A stretch of 14,514 bases of DNA from Promethearchaeota archaeon (GCA_019057975.1 JAHLWJ010000097.1:1-14514); one strand, 5' to 3'; positions 1 to 7,546 are shown, counted from the first letter of the stretch. Notes: generated from the sequence alone by a model not told the origin. Translations and numbers: made by a program.

Positions 1-362
1 ATAATTACTTGAATTTGTGTAATTATGAATTAGTTATCAAAGATCAATTAAAAATATATTATTTAAATGTTTATTAGAAATAAAACAATAGAATAACAAA
101 ATAATTAGGAATATACCTTCTATTTATACTTTGTATTTATATCAGTGTTTCAAATCCAATCCTTAAGAAAATGATGCCTTTAAGGTTTCCCTTCAATAAT
201 TTTAAATTGAGCTATTTTTAATATTTATATATATGAGATATTTGGCTATGTTTTAATAATTAAAATAATAAATATCTTAAATCTAAATTTATTGATTAAA
301 AAAGGAATTAAGATAGATAGAATAAAAATTATCAAAAAAAATTTCTATATAAACTTATTAAG
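1..362. other. AT-rich stretch without a recognisable gene
   Basis: I see no reading frame with a convincing protein. The stretch holds a weak inverted repeat (CCTTAA at 161-166, TTAAGG at 180-185) and a TATATAAA at 346-353. That box lies only about 10 bases before the ATG at 363, too close to serve as the TATA box for a leaderless transcript of that gene, so the promoter of the next gene is not settled. Confidence 0.4.
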
Positions 363-518
363 ATGAAAAAGAATTATCCAATCGAGCATTGGTGTGGTCA
401 TTGCCAAATGATAACTCAATTTAAAGAAATAGGAAATCCCCTAGCGGAAATTCATTTATGCCAAAAATGTGGAAAAATCTTTTCATCGAAAGTTAAGAGG
501 AAACCCTTCTTTCACTAA
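363..518 (+). CDS. Small zinc-ribbon protein, 51 aa
   Basis: The frame runs from ATG at 363 to TAA at 516 and encodes a basic 51-residue protein. Two cysteine pairs, CGHC at residues 11-14 and CQKC at 33-36, are about 20 residues apart, the layout of a rubredoxin-like zinc ribbon. The tail is lysine and arginine rich (SSKVKRKPFFH), which would suit nucleic-acid binding, but that is inference. It is convergent with the methyltransferase gene ending at 593. No SD is visible. It is one of five small cysteine-pair proteins in the window. I cannot assign a named family. The cysteine spacing makes chance unlikely despite the short length. Confidence 0.7.
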   Translation: MKKNYPIEHWCGHCQMITQFKEIGNPLAEIHLCQKCGKIFSSKVKRKPFFH

Positions 519-592
519 ATCGGAAGAAATTAGAATATCCATTTTTGCAAAAATTCTTTTATTGGATAATTTTAAAGAAAATATAATAGATA

Positions 593-3016
593 TTATGACG
601 AATCTATAGTTGAAATATCTAAAAATATCGTTGACTCATTTCCAATAATATCAATGATTTTAACTGCTATTTGGTTGCTTTCCCTTTTCTGGAAAGGTAT
701 TGATTTTTCTCCAATTAAAAATTTAATATTTTCATTATCAGAAAAAGCTTTTAATTTAGAAATAAGTTTTTTTACTATTTTATTCGATTTAATAAATATC
801 ACTTGATGCACAAAGAATTTTTTATTATTAAAATTTTCATCAATATACCAAGCATTAATTCTATTTAACGGAAGTTTATCATATGATCCAGTTAAAGGAT
901 TAAAAACCTTCAAAGTTTTTAATTCAAGTTGATATTTACCACCCACTTTAGAAATTTCAATTTCTGGATGACCAACTACAGAAAATATTTGAGAATCTGC
1001 CGTTTTACGGCTTAAATCTTCAATTTGGACCTCAGGATTAATTAATACAATCTCGAATTTTAACTTTTTGGAATCAAATTTACTATATATCCTTTCTAAA
1101 TTAATAGATAGGTTGAAACCAAAGCCTATTACAAAAAACCAATCAAATCCTTTATGTAAAGCAATTTCAATTGCATTCTCAACCTGAAATAAATTTATAT
1201 CACCGAATTCAGGACCTATATAGATTCCTATATTACTACTGTTACCCTCTTTAATTATCCCTTGGGCATGAATAAATTTATTGTCGATAAGTTTAATATT
1301 TTTAAAATTTAGCCTAAAACCGTTTGGGAAGTAAATTCCAGTATTACTAAGATAAATGATTATTTTTTCAAGGAATTTTCTTCTCTCACTACTTTTTTTA
1401 AAAGTTTCTTTTGATATTCCTTCAAATGAAATCATTTTTGGGGATGATAATAAATTTTCTAAAGTAAAAGGAGCACATACCCTTATTAGGGAACTATCAA
1501 TTTTAACATCATCATACTTTTTTTCGTATTTAATTTTTTTATTATATGCTATAGTGCTTGCTGATATATGTGGATATTGTTTATAAATAAAATCAAAATT
1601 TTTTGCCTTATCATTTATCTTAAAATAATCGAAAATTGAGGTTACTAATCGTTGTTTGGCTAAATTAATAGCAATTCTACTCGTATCACATGTTATCCAT
1701 CTCCTTCCCCATTGTTCTGCTACATACACAGTAGTACCGGAGCCACAAGTAGGATCAAAAACAACATCTCCTGGATTTGTTGTCATTAAAAGACACCGTT
1801 CCAATATTTTTGTATTAGTTTGTACAACATATATTTGAAAGGAGTCACCCATAGTATCATCCCACATGTTTGCAATGGGAATTATTGGAAAGTCATCTAA
1901 ATAGTAAATAAATCTTAGAGTGTTTGTTGTTGCATAAAGTCTATTTTTTTCTGCTAATCTTCTCATTCCTTCTTCAATAGAAACACTCCATTGTCTATTT
2001 TTTGGTGGAGTATATTTTTTACCTTTATATAGAAACGGTTTAGATCTTTCTTTGCTATAATGTTGAGATGCTAAACTAATTGTTGTGAATAGTTTCGAAT
2101 TATTAGGAAATATTCCTGTTTTTCTTTCAACAGGTGTCAGATTTCTCCTTGTTCCATCCTCTAATTCAATTTTGTTGTAAGTTTTAAACAAATTACTATT
2201 AATTTCTCTTTTTCGATAGGGTTGATAATATTTCATTTTTTTCTTATTTTTACTAAACCAGACCAAATAATCACATATAGAAGATAAACGCTTACTTGTT
2301 GCGCTTCCTGTTTTTTTAAATGGTATGATAGCTATAAAATTCTCCTTACCAAAAATCTCTGATAGAATTTGAATTACATAACTTAAATGAGTATCATTTA
2401 TTTGGACAAAAATCGATCCAGTTTCTCTTAATAACTTTCTACATAACAAGAGTCTCTCTCTTAAATAAATTAAATATGAATGGATTCCCAGTTCCCATGT
2501 ATCCTGATAAACTTTTATTTTCTCAGGTTCATCTTCATGGTTTTTTACATTTTTAGATTCTAAATTAAGGTTGTAATTATATTTAAATTCAATACCATAT
2601 GGAGGGTCAAAATAAATCATTTGGATTTTCTCCTCCATATTTTCGTTAAATAATAGTGAATTCATTACTAATAATGAATCTCCTAATATTAATCGATTAT
2701 TCCAATTATCTTTATGCTGGTAGTATTTAATATTTTGGATTTCAAGTTCCTTATTGAAATAATCATCTAAAGTAGTTTGATTTTTATCGAATTTAATAAA
2801 TTTACTAAGGATTTCTTTTGGATTAAAGATTTCTTTAATAATTAAATTCACTAATGAGACTTCGAAAATTTCTCTCTTATTTTTATATTCCCAGTTTAAT
2901 TCTGGACCAATGTGGGGTTTGTGCTGGTGATATATTTTAATAATATCTTGTTCTTTATTTTCTAAATTGTCTTCCTGAAGTTTGATATTATTCTTTTTTG
3001 TTGAATTGTTTGTCAT
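593..3016 (-). CDS. Beta-class DNA N6-adenine methyltransferase (type III Mod-like), 807 aa
   Basis: The protein should transfer methyl from S-adenosylmethionine to adenine N6 in DNA. Catalytic motif IV, DPPY, is at residues 137-140 in the context IQMIYFDPPYG. The AdoMet-binding motif I, FDPTCGSGTT, is at 420-429. Motif IV before motif I, with about 280 residues between for target recognition, is the beta-class order of type III Mod enzymes. The usual motif X line before motif I is present as TNTKILERCLLMTTNPGD. About 345 residues follow the catalytic core, including VCAPFTLENL near 520, which I associate with long stand-alone adenine methyltransferases. No Res helicase is present, so it may be solitary or serve another nuclease. 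It is divergent from the D12 methyltransferase. Specificity cannot be read from sequence. Confidence 0.92.
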   Translation of the reverse strand: MTNNSTKKNNIKLQEDNLENKEQDIIKIYHQHKPHIGPELNWEYKNKREIFEVSLVNLIIKEIFNPKEILSKFIKFDKNQTTLDDYFNKELEIQNIKYYQHKDNWNNRLILGDSLLVMNSLLFNENMEEKIQMIYFDPPYGIEFKYNYNLNLESKNVKNHEDEPEKIKVYQDTWELGIHSYLIYLRERLLLCRKLLRETGSIFVQINDTHLSYVIQILSEIFGKENFIAIIPFKKTGSATSKRLSSICDYLVWFSKNKKKMKYYQPYRKREINSNLFKTYNKIELEDGTRRNLTPVERKTGIFPNNSKLFTTISLASQHYSKERSKPFLYKGKKYTPPKNRQWSVSIEEGMRRLAEKNRLYATTNTLRFIYYLDDFPIIPIANMWDDTMGDSFQIYVVQTNTKILERCLLMTTNPGDVVFDPTCGSGTTVYVAEQWGRRWITCDTSRIAINLAKQRLVTSIFDYFKINDKAKNFDFIYKQYPHISASTIAYNKKIKYEKKYDDVKIDSSLIRVCAPFTLENLLSSPKMISFEGISKETFKKSSERRKFLEKIIIYLSNTGIYFPNGFRLNFKNIKLIDNKFIHAQGIIKEGNSSNIGIYIGPEFGDINLFQVENAIEIALHKGFDWFFVIGFGFNLSINLERIYSKFDSKKLKFEIVLINPEVQIEDLSRKTADSQIFSVVGHPEIEISKVGGKYQLELKTLKVFNPLTGSYDKLPLNRINAWYIDENFNNKKFFVHQVIFIKSNKIVKKLISKLKAFSDNENIKFLIGEKSIPFQKRESNQIAVKIIDIIGNESTIFLDISTIDSS

Positions 3017-3216
3017 TTTTTTTTTGTTTTTTGGGGTTTTGTTTTTTATTTAAAATCTTTAAAAAACCAATATTTAAACAACTTTATAAAGTCCTTTATT
3101 TCTTGAATTTGAAGATAATTTTAATTTCTTTCTATTAAGCTAATATTAAAACATGATTTTAATATTATATAACAATAATATATTAATAAGAAAAGATAAA
3201 AAAAATAGAGAAAAAA
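3017..3216. promoter_or_regulatory. Divergent promoter region between two methyltransferase genes
   Basis: The 200-bp gap holds both promoters. For the leftward gene a TTTTAAATAAAA-like box (about 3043-3055, minus strand) lies roughly 30 bases before its ATG, implying a leaderless or nearly leaderless message; a second TATTTAAA sits at 3071-3078. For the rightward gene the AT-rich boxes around 3160-3185 are suitably placed. Both leaders are nearly pure adenine with no SD. Assignments rest on spacing alone. Confidence 0.45.
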
Positions 3217-4116
3217 ATGGTAAATAATTCAAATAAAAAAAATGTGAATAACTTTCAGAAAGATATTTTAGATTATTTACCTGATTTTAAAAATCAATAT
3301 AAAACAATAGAAATTAAAGCATCAACCAAAAATGATAAAATTTTATCTCCTTTCAGGTATCCAGGGAGTAAGGCAAGAGCTGTGAAATTTATCAAGGAAG
3401 TTTGGGAAAAGAGTTATCATGATGAATATAGGGAACCTTTGGTTGGTGGGGGTGGCGTTTTTTTTGGTAAAAAAAAAGTAAAATATAATTGGTTAAATGA
3501 TCTCGATAAAGAATTAATGATTACTTACAAATTTATTGCAGATCCTAATTTAAGGATTAAATTGATTGAGAAAGTATCTAAAGAAATAGCTTCTAAAGAA
3601 CGTCATCAGGAAATAAAGATTTGGCGACCTAAAACCGATTTAGATATAGCATATAGATATTTTTACTTAAATCGCACATCTTATAGTGGTATTATGAAGA
3701 AACCTGCTTGGGGATATCATCCTAAAAAAAGTGTTCCGCCTTCAAGATGGGGTCCAAGAATTGAATTAGCAAGCAGAAAGCTTGAGGGTGTTAAATTAAC
3801 ATCATTAGATTATCATGAAGTTATCAATGCCCTACCAACTGGTAATCATGTTTTTATTTTTGTAGATCCTCCTTATTTTAAAGCTGATCAAAAAAGAGCT
3901 TATAAATTCTATTTTACTTTAGAAGATCATATAGCGCTGTGTAATGTCTTAAAGCATACTAATTATGATTTTTGCCTTACTTATGATGATTGTGAAGAAG
4001 TAAGAGAATTATATGAATGGGCAGAAATTCATCCTGTTTCATGGAGATACCATACCGCAAATGCAAGAAAAGCTGATAGAAAAATGGGAATGGAACTTAT
4101 TATTTCAAATTTCTAG
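3217..4116 (+). CDS. D12 (Dam-family, alpha-class) DNA N6-adenine methyltransferase, 299 aa
   Basis: This is a full-length alpha-class adenine methyltransferase of the Dam/MboI/DpnII type. Motif X is SPFRYPGSK near residues 44-52. Motif I is EPLVGGGGVFF at 73-83, with leucine and glycine where Dam has FxGxG, a tolerable variant. The family segment YLNRTSYSG is at 150-158 and catalytic DPPY at 217-220 in VFIFVDPPYF. About 40 N-terminal residues precede motif X and are lysine and asparagine rich. The gene is convergent with the two-domain nuclease, five bases apart, so the two are the most likely methyltransferase and endonuclease of one type II system. Dam-family partners often act on GATC-related sites, but specificity is not shown here. 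Confidence 0.93.
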   Translation: MVNNSNKKNVNNFQKDILDYLPDFKNQYKTIEIKASTKNDKILSPFRYPGSKARAVKFIKEVWEKSYHDEYREPLVGGGGVFFGKKKVKYNWLNDLDKELMITYKFIADPNLRIKLIEKVSKEIASKERHQEIKIWRPKTDLDIAYRYFYLNRTSYSGIMKKPAWGYHPKKSVPPSRWGPRIELASRKLEGVKLTSLDYHEVINALPTGNHVFIFVDPPYFKADQKRAYKFYFTLEDHIALCNVLKHTNYDFCLTYDDCEEVRELYEWAEIHPVSWRYHTANARKADRKMGMELIISNF

Positions 4117-4124
4117 CTTTTTTA
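4114..4124 (+). terminator. T-rich stop between convergent genes
   Basis: The stop codon of the D12 methyltransferase is followed directly by a run of six T with no stem, the form of a simple archaeal terminator. The convergent nuclease gene stops within the same bases, so the two messages overlap here. Confidence 0.35.
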
Positions 4125-5393
4125 TTTGAATTCGATAGGAATTTCATCTAAAATATAGGGTCCAGCATTTCTAAATTCTGAATTAATTGGTAATGTCTTA
4201 AAACCTTTATACTTCCTATAACAGGATATACATGGTTTTAATACCACTTTATCTAGTTCTTTATTAAATTCAGTTGCTAATTTGATGTTAGGATAAATAA
4301 TATCATTATTACCAGTTAAATTCCAACGACTATTTCTCCATCCTGAATTTATATTTTCATCACCAATTCCAATTAAGTAATGAAGTGGCAAGTCTGAAGT
4401 TGGAATAAATACAAAGTGTAAATCTTTTGATAAATTAAATTTCTTATTAAGTTGACCATGAGAAATTATCAATGCTAAGTAATTAAAATCAGATTTATGA
4501 TAACCTCTCTTTGGAAATTGACCATGTGTTCCCATTACTTCTACTCCAATTAATTTTTTAGAAATATCACACATATTTTTTGATGTGCCTTTTACTTGGA
4601 CCAAATATTCATTTTCTAATTTGTTTTTTACTTTGAAGTCATATTTTGGATAAGAATGTTCTGGAAGAGAAATTAAATAACCTTTCTCTTTTAAAAGTTC
4701 AATAATCCAATTTTCTTTCATATTTCCTTTAAGTCCCATAACAGCTGCTCGAAAATATTCTGGCTTACATAGTGTTTCTATAATTTCATAATCTTTAAGG
4801 TATGTTTCTTTAGATAAGTGCGGTAATTCTGAATTTTCTGGAATTTCACGACTCTCTAATGTTTTACCTTTATATTCTGGGAAACCTATTAAATCCCATC
4901 TATTTTTCCAAATTGAATTCCAATCAAAAATAGCAGGATCCCTTAAATAACCAGGCCAGTTATTATTTTGGGGAATCTCTTCAAATGGAATAATTAATAT
5001 ACCATTCTCAGGGTGGAAAAGTACAAGAAAATCAAATACTTGATCATCAAAAGAATATAGATTATCAGGTCTTTTTTCTCTTCCATGTGTTTTATGTAAG
5101 GAAACACCTACAACTTTATTTTTTTTTGTTGAACCTTTTGCTGGAGTTTTGAGTTGTAATCCAATTTCATTTAAATATATGTCTACATCTTCATCTCCTT
5201 TGCCTAATTTGATATTTTTTACGGTCATATATTTTGAGACAGTCAAATTAAATAAAGTTTCGAAACAAACTCCTTTAATTGGTCTTAAAACATTTGGATC
5301 ACTAATTGCAACTTTATCAACAAGAGCCCATGTAAAATCATTAATTTCAACAATTTCACTAAACCTTTTTTTTAAGTCTGGAGGTATTACCAT
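4122..5393 (-). CDS. Probable restriction endonuclease with two PD-(D/E)XK-like domains, 423 aa
   Basis: I read this as the nuclease partner of the adjacent methyltransferase. Two halves each carry a D...QxK core. The first has E45 (GVCFETL), D71 (GDEDVDI) and Q80-L-K82 (LQLKT). The second has E232, D252 (KYDFKV) and Q266-V-K268 (LVQVKGT). The similarity continues downstream: GVSLHKTHG (96-104) against GVEVMGTHG (283-291), FDFLVLF against DFNYLALI, IIPFEEIP against FIPTSDLP, and IWKNRWDLIG (161-170) against WRNSRWNLTG (352-361). This indicates an internal duplication. A CxxC pair (C388, C391) follows. Both putative active sites look intact, so one chain could cut both strands. It diverges from the winged-helix gene. 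Cleavage specificity and a named family are unknown to me. Confidence 0.75.
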   Translation of the reverse strand: MVIPPDLKKRFSEIVEINDFTWALVDKVAISDPNVLRPIKGVCFETLFNLTVSKYMTVKNIKLGKGDEDVDIYLNEIGLQLKTPAKGSTKKNKVVGVSLHKTHGREKRPDNLYSFDDQVFDFLVLFHPENGILIIPFEEIPQNNNWPGYLRDPAIFDWNSIWKNRWDLIGFPEYKGKTLESREIPENSELPHLSKETYLKDYEIIETLCKPEYFRAAVMGLKGNMKENWIIELLKEKGYLISLPEHSYPKYDFKVKNKLENEYLVQVKGTSKNMCDISKKLIGVEVMGTHGQFPKRGYHKSDFNYLALIISHGQLNKKFNLSKDLHFVFIPTSDLPLHYLIGIGDENINSGWRNSRWNLTGNNDIIYPNIKLATEFNKELDKVVLKPCISCYRKYKGFKTLPINSEFRNAGPYILDEIPIEFK

Positions 5394-5420
5394 TTTAAAA
5401 ATGCACTATTTTAACTTTTT

Positions 5421-5451
5421 GGATAATATATTCTTATATTGATTATATTTA
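5421..5451. promoter_or_regulatory. Back-to-back TATA-like boxes for the nuclease and regulator genes
   Basis: Reading left, an ATATATTAT box near 5421-5433 lies about 30 bases before the nuclease ATG at 5393, consistent with a leaderless transcript. Reading right, TTATATTTA at 5443-5451 predicts a start site near 5472-5478, inside the 34-bp dyad that follows. The placement is inferred from usual archaeal spacing. Confidence 0.45.
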
Positions 5452-5460
5452 AGTTGGTTT

Positions 5461-5494
5461 TCCATTATTGTGGAGAGTTCTCCATTAATATGGA
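5461..5494. promoter_or_regulatory. 34-bp dyad, candidate operator of the restriction-modification regulator
   Basis: Two similar 14-bp near-palindromes, TCCATTATTGTGGA (5461-5474) and TCCATTAATATGGA (5481-5494), lie 20 bp apart centre to centre. Between them GGAGA-GT-TCTCC (5472-5483) is a perfect inverted repeat, so the whole block is symmetric about 5477.5. It overlaps the predicted start site and the ATG (5490) of the winged-helix gene. Two like sites two helical turns apart suit two dimers of a repressor. The regulator encoded just downstream is the obvious candidate, which would make it self-limiting. Confidence 0.6.
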
Positions 5495-5786
5495 AAGCAT
5501 TCTAATATTAAATGAAGAATTAGTAAGATATATGGTAAAATTAAATAGAAGTGATTTATTAAAAATTAAAATTTTGAAGCAATTAAAAAAAAAGAATATC
5601 GAATATACTGCCTCTTATTTATCTGCAATTTTAAATGCTAAATTTGAAACAGTAAAAAATGCCTTAGAATTCTTTTATGAAATAGATCTTATTGATAAAG
5701 ATGTAAAAGAACATGGAGTAAAAAACATTACTTATTACTTTTTAAGCAGTAAAGGTAAAAAATTAATAGAATCAAATAAAATATGA
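5490..5786 (+). CDS. Winged-helix DNA-binding protein, probable controller of the restriction system, 98 aa
   Basis: The fold is a small winged helix: a leading helix (LLKIKILKQLKKK), a helix-turn-helix in which TASYLSAILNAKFETVKNALEFFYEI resembles helices 2 and 3 of MarR/ArsR-like proteins (described here in two parts, TASYLSAILN and AKFETVKNALEFFYEI), and a wing ending YYFLSSKGKKLI. I start it at 5490 rather than at an earlier in-frame ATG at 5439, because the predicted promoter and operator lie between the two and the extra 17 residues are not part of the fold. It is divergent from the nuclease with a 96-bp gap, the position of C-type controllers of restriction-modification systems, although those are usually phage-repressor-like rather than winged helix. 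The role is inferred from position and from the dyad. Confidence 0.75.
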   Translation: MESILILNEELVRYMVKLNRSDLLKIKILKQLKKKNIEYTASYLSAILNAKFETVKNALEFFYEIDLIDKDVKEHGVKNITYYFLSSKGKKLIESNKI

Positions 5787-5813
5787 AATTTATTTAATAA
5801 TATAAGATTAAAA

Positions 5814-5820
5814 AGGTGAT
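5814..5820 (+). promoter_or_regulatory. Strong archaeal ribosome-binding site followed by AUU
   Basis: AGGTGAT is a seven-base complement to the archaeal 16S rRNA 3' end. It is followed after six bases by ATT at 5827, in frame with the DUF6884 protein. The surrounding 20 bases (5801-5820) match those at 8903-8922 at about 18 positions, including TTAAAAAGGTGAT. GTG inside this site is out of frame and soon hits a stop. Confidence 0.6.
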
Positions 5821-5826
5821 CTAATT

Positions 5827-6264
5827 ATTGAAATAGGACTTGTAGCAGGTAGTGCTTTGAAAAGACAAAACAAAAAATCATCTCCAAAAGATATATACAC
5901 AAGATCCCCAATATTTATTAAAAGAAGAAAATATTGTGAAATGTTTTATGATAAGTGGTATATTCTCTCTGCTAAACACTATTTACTTAAACCTAATGGA
6001 CCTCATATTGCACCTTATAATAAAACATTATTAGGTGCTAGTGAAGAAGAAAAAGAGAAATGGAGCTACGAAGTTTTTAGAATCTTAAAAGAAAAAGCAT
6101 TACTTTCCAATACATTCATAATACATGGTGGAAAAGATTATTATGAGTTTTTAATAAAAATTTTTGATGAGAATAAAATAAAGTATAAAATTCCTACTAA
6201 GAATTTGGGACTCGGTGAACAATTATCTTGGTATAATAATCTAATAAAAAAAGAATTAAACTAA
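5827..6264 (+). CDS. DUF6884-family protein, apparent AUU start, 145 aa
   Basis: The protein matches my knowledge of DUF6884, whose members begin with IGLVSCSKSK and carry a YDRWYILSAKHGLL-like core. Here the start reads IEIGLVAGSALKRQ, followed by DIYTRSPIFIKRRKY, the core KWYILSAKHYLL (about 43-54) and PYNKTL. The usual cysteine-serine pair of the first motif is replaced by AGS. An in-frame TTG at 5857 would remove the whole first beta strand, and no ATG, GTG or TTG lies between that and the upstream stop at 5809, so I place the start at ATT 5827, six bases after a strong SD (ATT 5824 is an alternative). The family's reaction is not established; it appears near nucleotide-modification genes and, as I recall, in some 7-deazaguanine DNA-modification proteins. 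It follows the regulator by 40 bp, probably in one operon. Confidence 0.75.
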   Translation: MEIGLVAGSALKRQNKKSSPKDIYTRSPIFIKRRKYCEMFYDKWYILSAKHYLLKPNGPHIAPYNKTLLGASEEEKEKWSYEVFRILKEKALLSNTFIIHGGKDYYEFLIKIFDENKIKYKIPTKNLGLGEQLSWYNNLIKKELN

Positions 6265-6394
6265 ACTAAAGTTTTAATTCCTTTAATTAATTCCCTTTAG
6301 TAGTTCTACTACCAGAATTTAAAATTCTTTTTATCCAAAGGATTAACAAGATGATTTAATTCTGAAACTTCTTATATTTAAAATTTATAGCTAT

Positions 6395-6677
6395 TTATAT
6401 CCCATAATCGCAAAATTCTTCAAAAGAAAGCTTTCTATAATGAACTTGGCTTTTATCTTTAAAAAAATCTTAGGAATCGATTTTTCTCCTCTTCAACCTA
6501 AACTTCAGATTTGTAATTACCATCAAAAATTTTGTGTTCAGGTACGACTACTGCTTCCATCACATGTTTTAATTGAGTTTTTAATATATAAGTATTTTGG
6601 ATGATAAACAGTGAAAATAAATTAGTTAAGATATTCAAATTAGAGGATTTTATAATTAAAGTAAGAGAGATGATATT
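6395..6677 (-). pseudogene. Remnant of an unidentified protein gene
   Basis: Reading leftwards from 6677, a frame encodes NIISLTLIIKSSNLNILTNL and further protein-like sequence ending HKIFDGNYKSEV, then meets TAG (6498-6500). The same frame continues VEEEKNRFLRFF, and removing one base from the run of seven A at 6461-6467 (plus strand) joins it to KDKSQVHYRKLSFEEFCDYGI and a stop at 6395. One stop and one homopolymer slip therefore separate it from about 95 continuous codons. The composition, with balanced E, F, K and Y, looks coding. No start codon precedes the first stop in frame except an internal ATG, so the 5' end is lost. I do not recognise the family. Confidence 0.35.
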
Positions 6678-6781
6678 TCAAAAAGTCTATTATTATTTTT
6701 ATTTATTGAATATTCCAATAGAGCGTTTCTAAATTTAGCCGATTATCGACAAATTTAAATCATAAAAAATCTATATTATGT

Positions 6782-6801
6782 TAGAAAATTTCGATTTTCT
6801 A
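6782..6801. repeat. Perfect 8-bp hairpin with UUCG loop
   Basis: TAGAAAAT (6782-6789), TTCG, then ATTTTCTA (6794-6801) is a perfect stem closed by the very stable UUCG tetraloop. TTTCGATTTT occurs again at 6818-6827. It has no T-run after it on either strand, so it is not an obvious terminator. Confidence 0.6.
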
Positions 6802-6804
6802 TCT

Positions 6805-6911
6805 GGTAGTGGAATGTTTCGATTTTAGCCCGTAATTTATTCCTCCACGAATGAGTTTTTCCCGCTAAAAGAATTTGCATTCCATTACTTTTTTTTGTAA
6901 ACTCCACTACC
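6805..6911. repeat. Nested inverted repeats with two alternative right arms
   Basis: GGTAGTGGA (6805-6813) pairs perfectly with TCCACTACC (6903-6911). The overlapping GTAGTGGAATG (6806 onwards) also pairs with CATTCCATTAC ending near 6888, with one G-U pair. One left arm thus has two possible right arms, an arrangement found in switching RNA structures and also in degraded mobile-element ends. Confidence 0.5.
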
Positions 6912-7089
6912 TTCTATTTAATTAAATAAGATATTTTTTAAAACACTTTTCCGGCAATTACATTTTAATAGTATTTCTAGAAGAAATTGCTACTCAATCT
7001 GAAAGCTGAAGTCTCTAAGAATTTAAGCTCGTTAAAGAATCATCTTTAATTCAATTAAAATTTTGTAAGAGCAGATAAATATAAACTTA

Positions 7090-7180
7090 GGACATTCTGT
7101 ATAACATACTCTATTTTAATATAGTATATGGGTAGATACCATGTTACTTAAATGGCATAATATGCTTACAAAGAATGTCC
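7090..7180. repeat. 91-nt inverted-repeat block, possible structured RNA or small foldback element
   Basis: GGACATTCT (7090-7098) and AGAATGTCC (7172-7180) are perfect 9-bp inverted repeats. The pairing continues inwards with some mismatches (TATAA-CATA against TATGCTTACA). A shorter stem lies inside (ATACTCTAT against ATATAGTAT, one mismatch). There is no T-loop consensus or anticodon arm, so it is not a tRNA. No target-site duplication is visible beside the ends. Confidence 0.5.
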
Positions 7181-7342
7181 ATCATTGCGTTAATGTTTAG
7201 GTATTAATTATTCGTGAAATAACCGACAATTGAATTAATGAAAAACCAATATCTGATAATAAAAATATTCTCTAATATCTCAAATTATAACTTAGTGTGT
7301 TATTAAGTGTCCACATTTATGGATATCTGCTCCAATATCTTT

Positions 7343-7546
7343 TTATATAGCGAGTTTTAATCCATTAACGCCATCTTTTGACCAAATACCCTTATATTTA
7401 ACTAATTGTCTATAACAATCTTCACAAATGTTTCCATTCATTTCGGGCATACCATCTTTGCTCCAAAATATTATGATATTTGATATATCTTTGATATCAG
7501 TTTCTTCAAGACAAATTACACATTTACCTTTTTTTAATAAATTCAT
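7343..7546 (-). CDS. Small zinc-binding protein, 67 aa, paralogue of the protein at 8918-9112
   Basis: Two cysteine pairs, CVIC (residues 9-12) and CEDC (41-44), are about 30 residues apart, enough for one zinc site of treble-clef or knuckle type. WSKDG occurs twice (28-32 and 55-59). The second half, ICEDCYRQL then SKDG near the end, matches ICDDCKKEL then SKDG in the plus-strand protein at 8918-9112, so the two are paralogues. ATG at 7546 has no SD. It lies downstream of the TIR gene on the same strand, with one more small zinc gene between. The function is unknown; a binding or regulatory partner role is possible. Confidence 0.72.
   Translation of the reverse strand: MNLLKKGKCVICLEETDIKDISNIIIFWSKDGMPEMNGNICEDCYRQLVKYKGIWSKDGVNGLKLAI

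Larger units (their letters stand above)
6265..7342. other. 1.08-kb stretch with no intact gene
   Basis: The stretch holds a decayed minus-strand reading frame (6395-6677), a UUCG hairpin (6782-6801), paired inverted repeats (6805-6911) and a 91-nt inverted-repeat block (7090-7180). I see no intact coding frame, no tRNA and no CRISPR repeat series. It may be a scar of lost mobile DNA or encode a structured RNA. Confidence 0.5.

Noticed and set aside
161..185. CCTTAA / TTAAGG inverted repeat as a terminator
   Set aside because: The stem is only six base pairs of mostly A-T and has no following T-run; expected by chance in such AT-rich DNA.
1356..1838. Plus-strand open frames inside the large methyltransferase gene
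   Set aside because: They are antisense to conserved methyltransferase motifs and have unlikely composition.
593..3016. Complete type III restriction system
   Set aside because: No Res helicase-nuclease gene is present on either side within the window.
5149..5442. 97-aa plus-strand frame over the nuclease start and promoter
   Set aside because: It is antisense to the nuclease N-terminus and runs through the promoter; serine- and leucine-rich shadow sequence.
7090..7180. tRNA gene
   Set aside because: The closing stem is 9 bp, with no T-loop consensus, anticodon arm or D-loop pattern.
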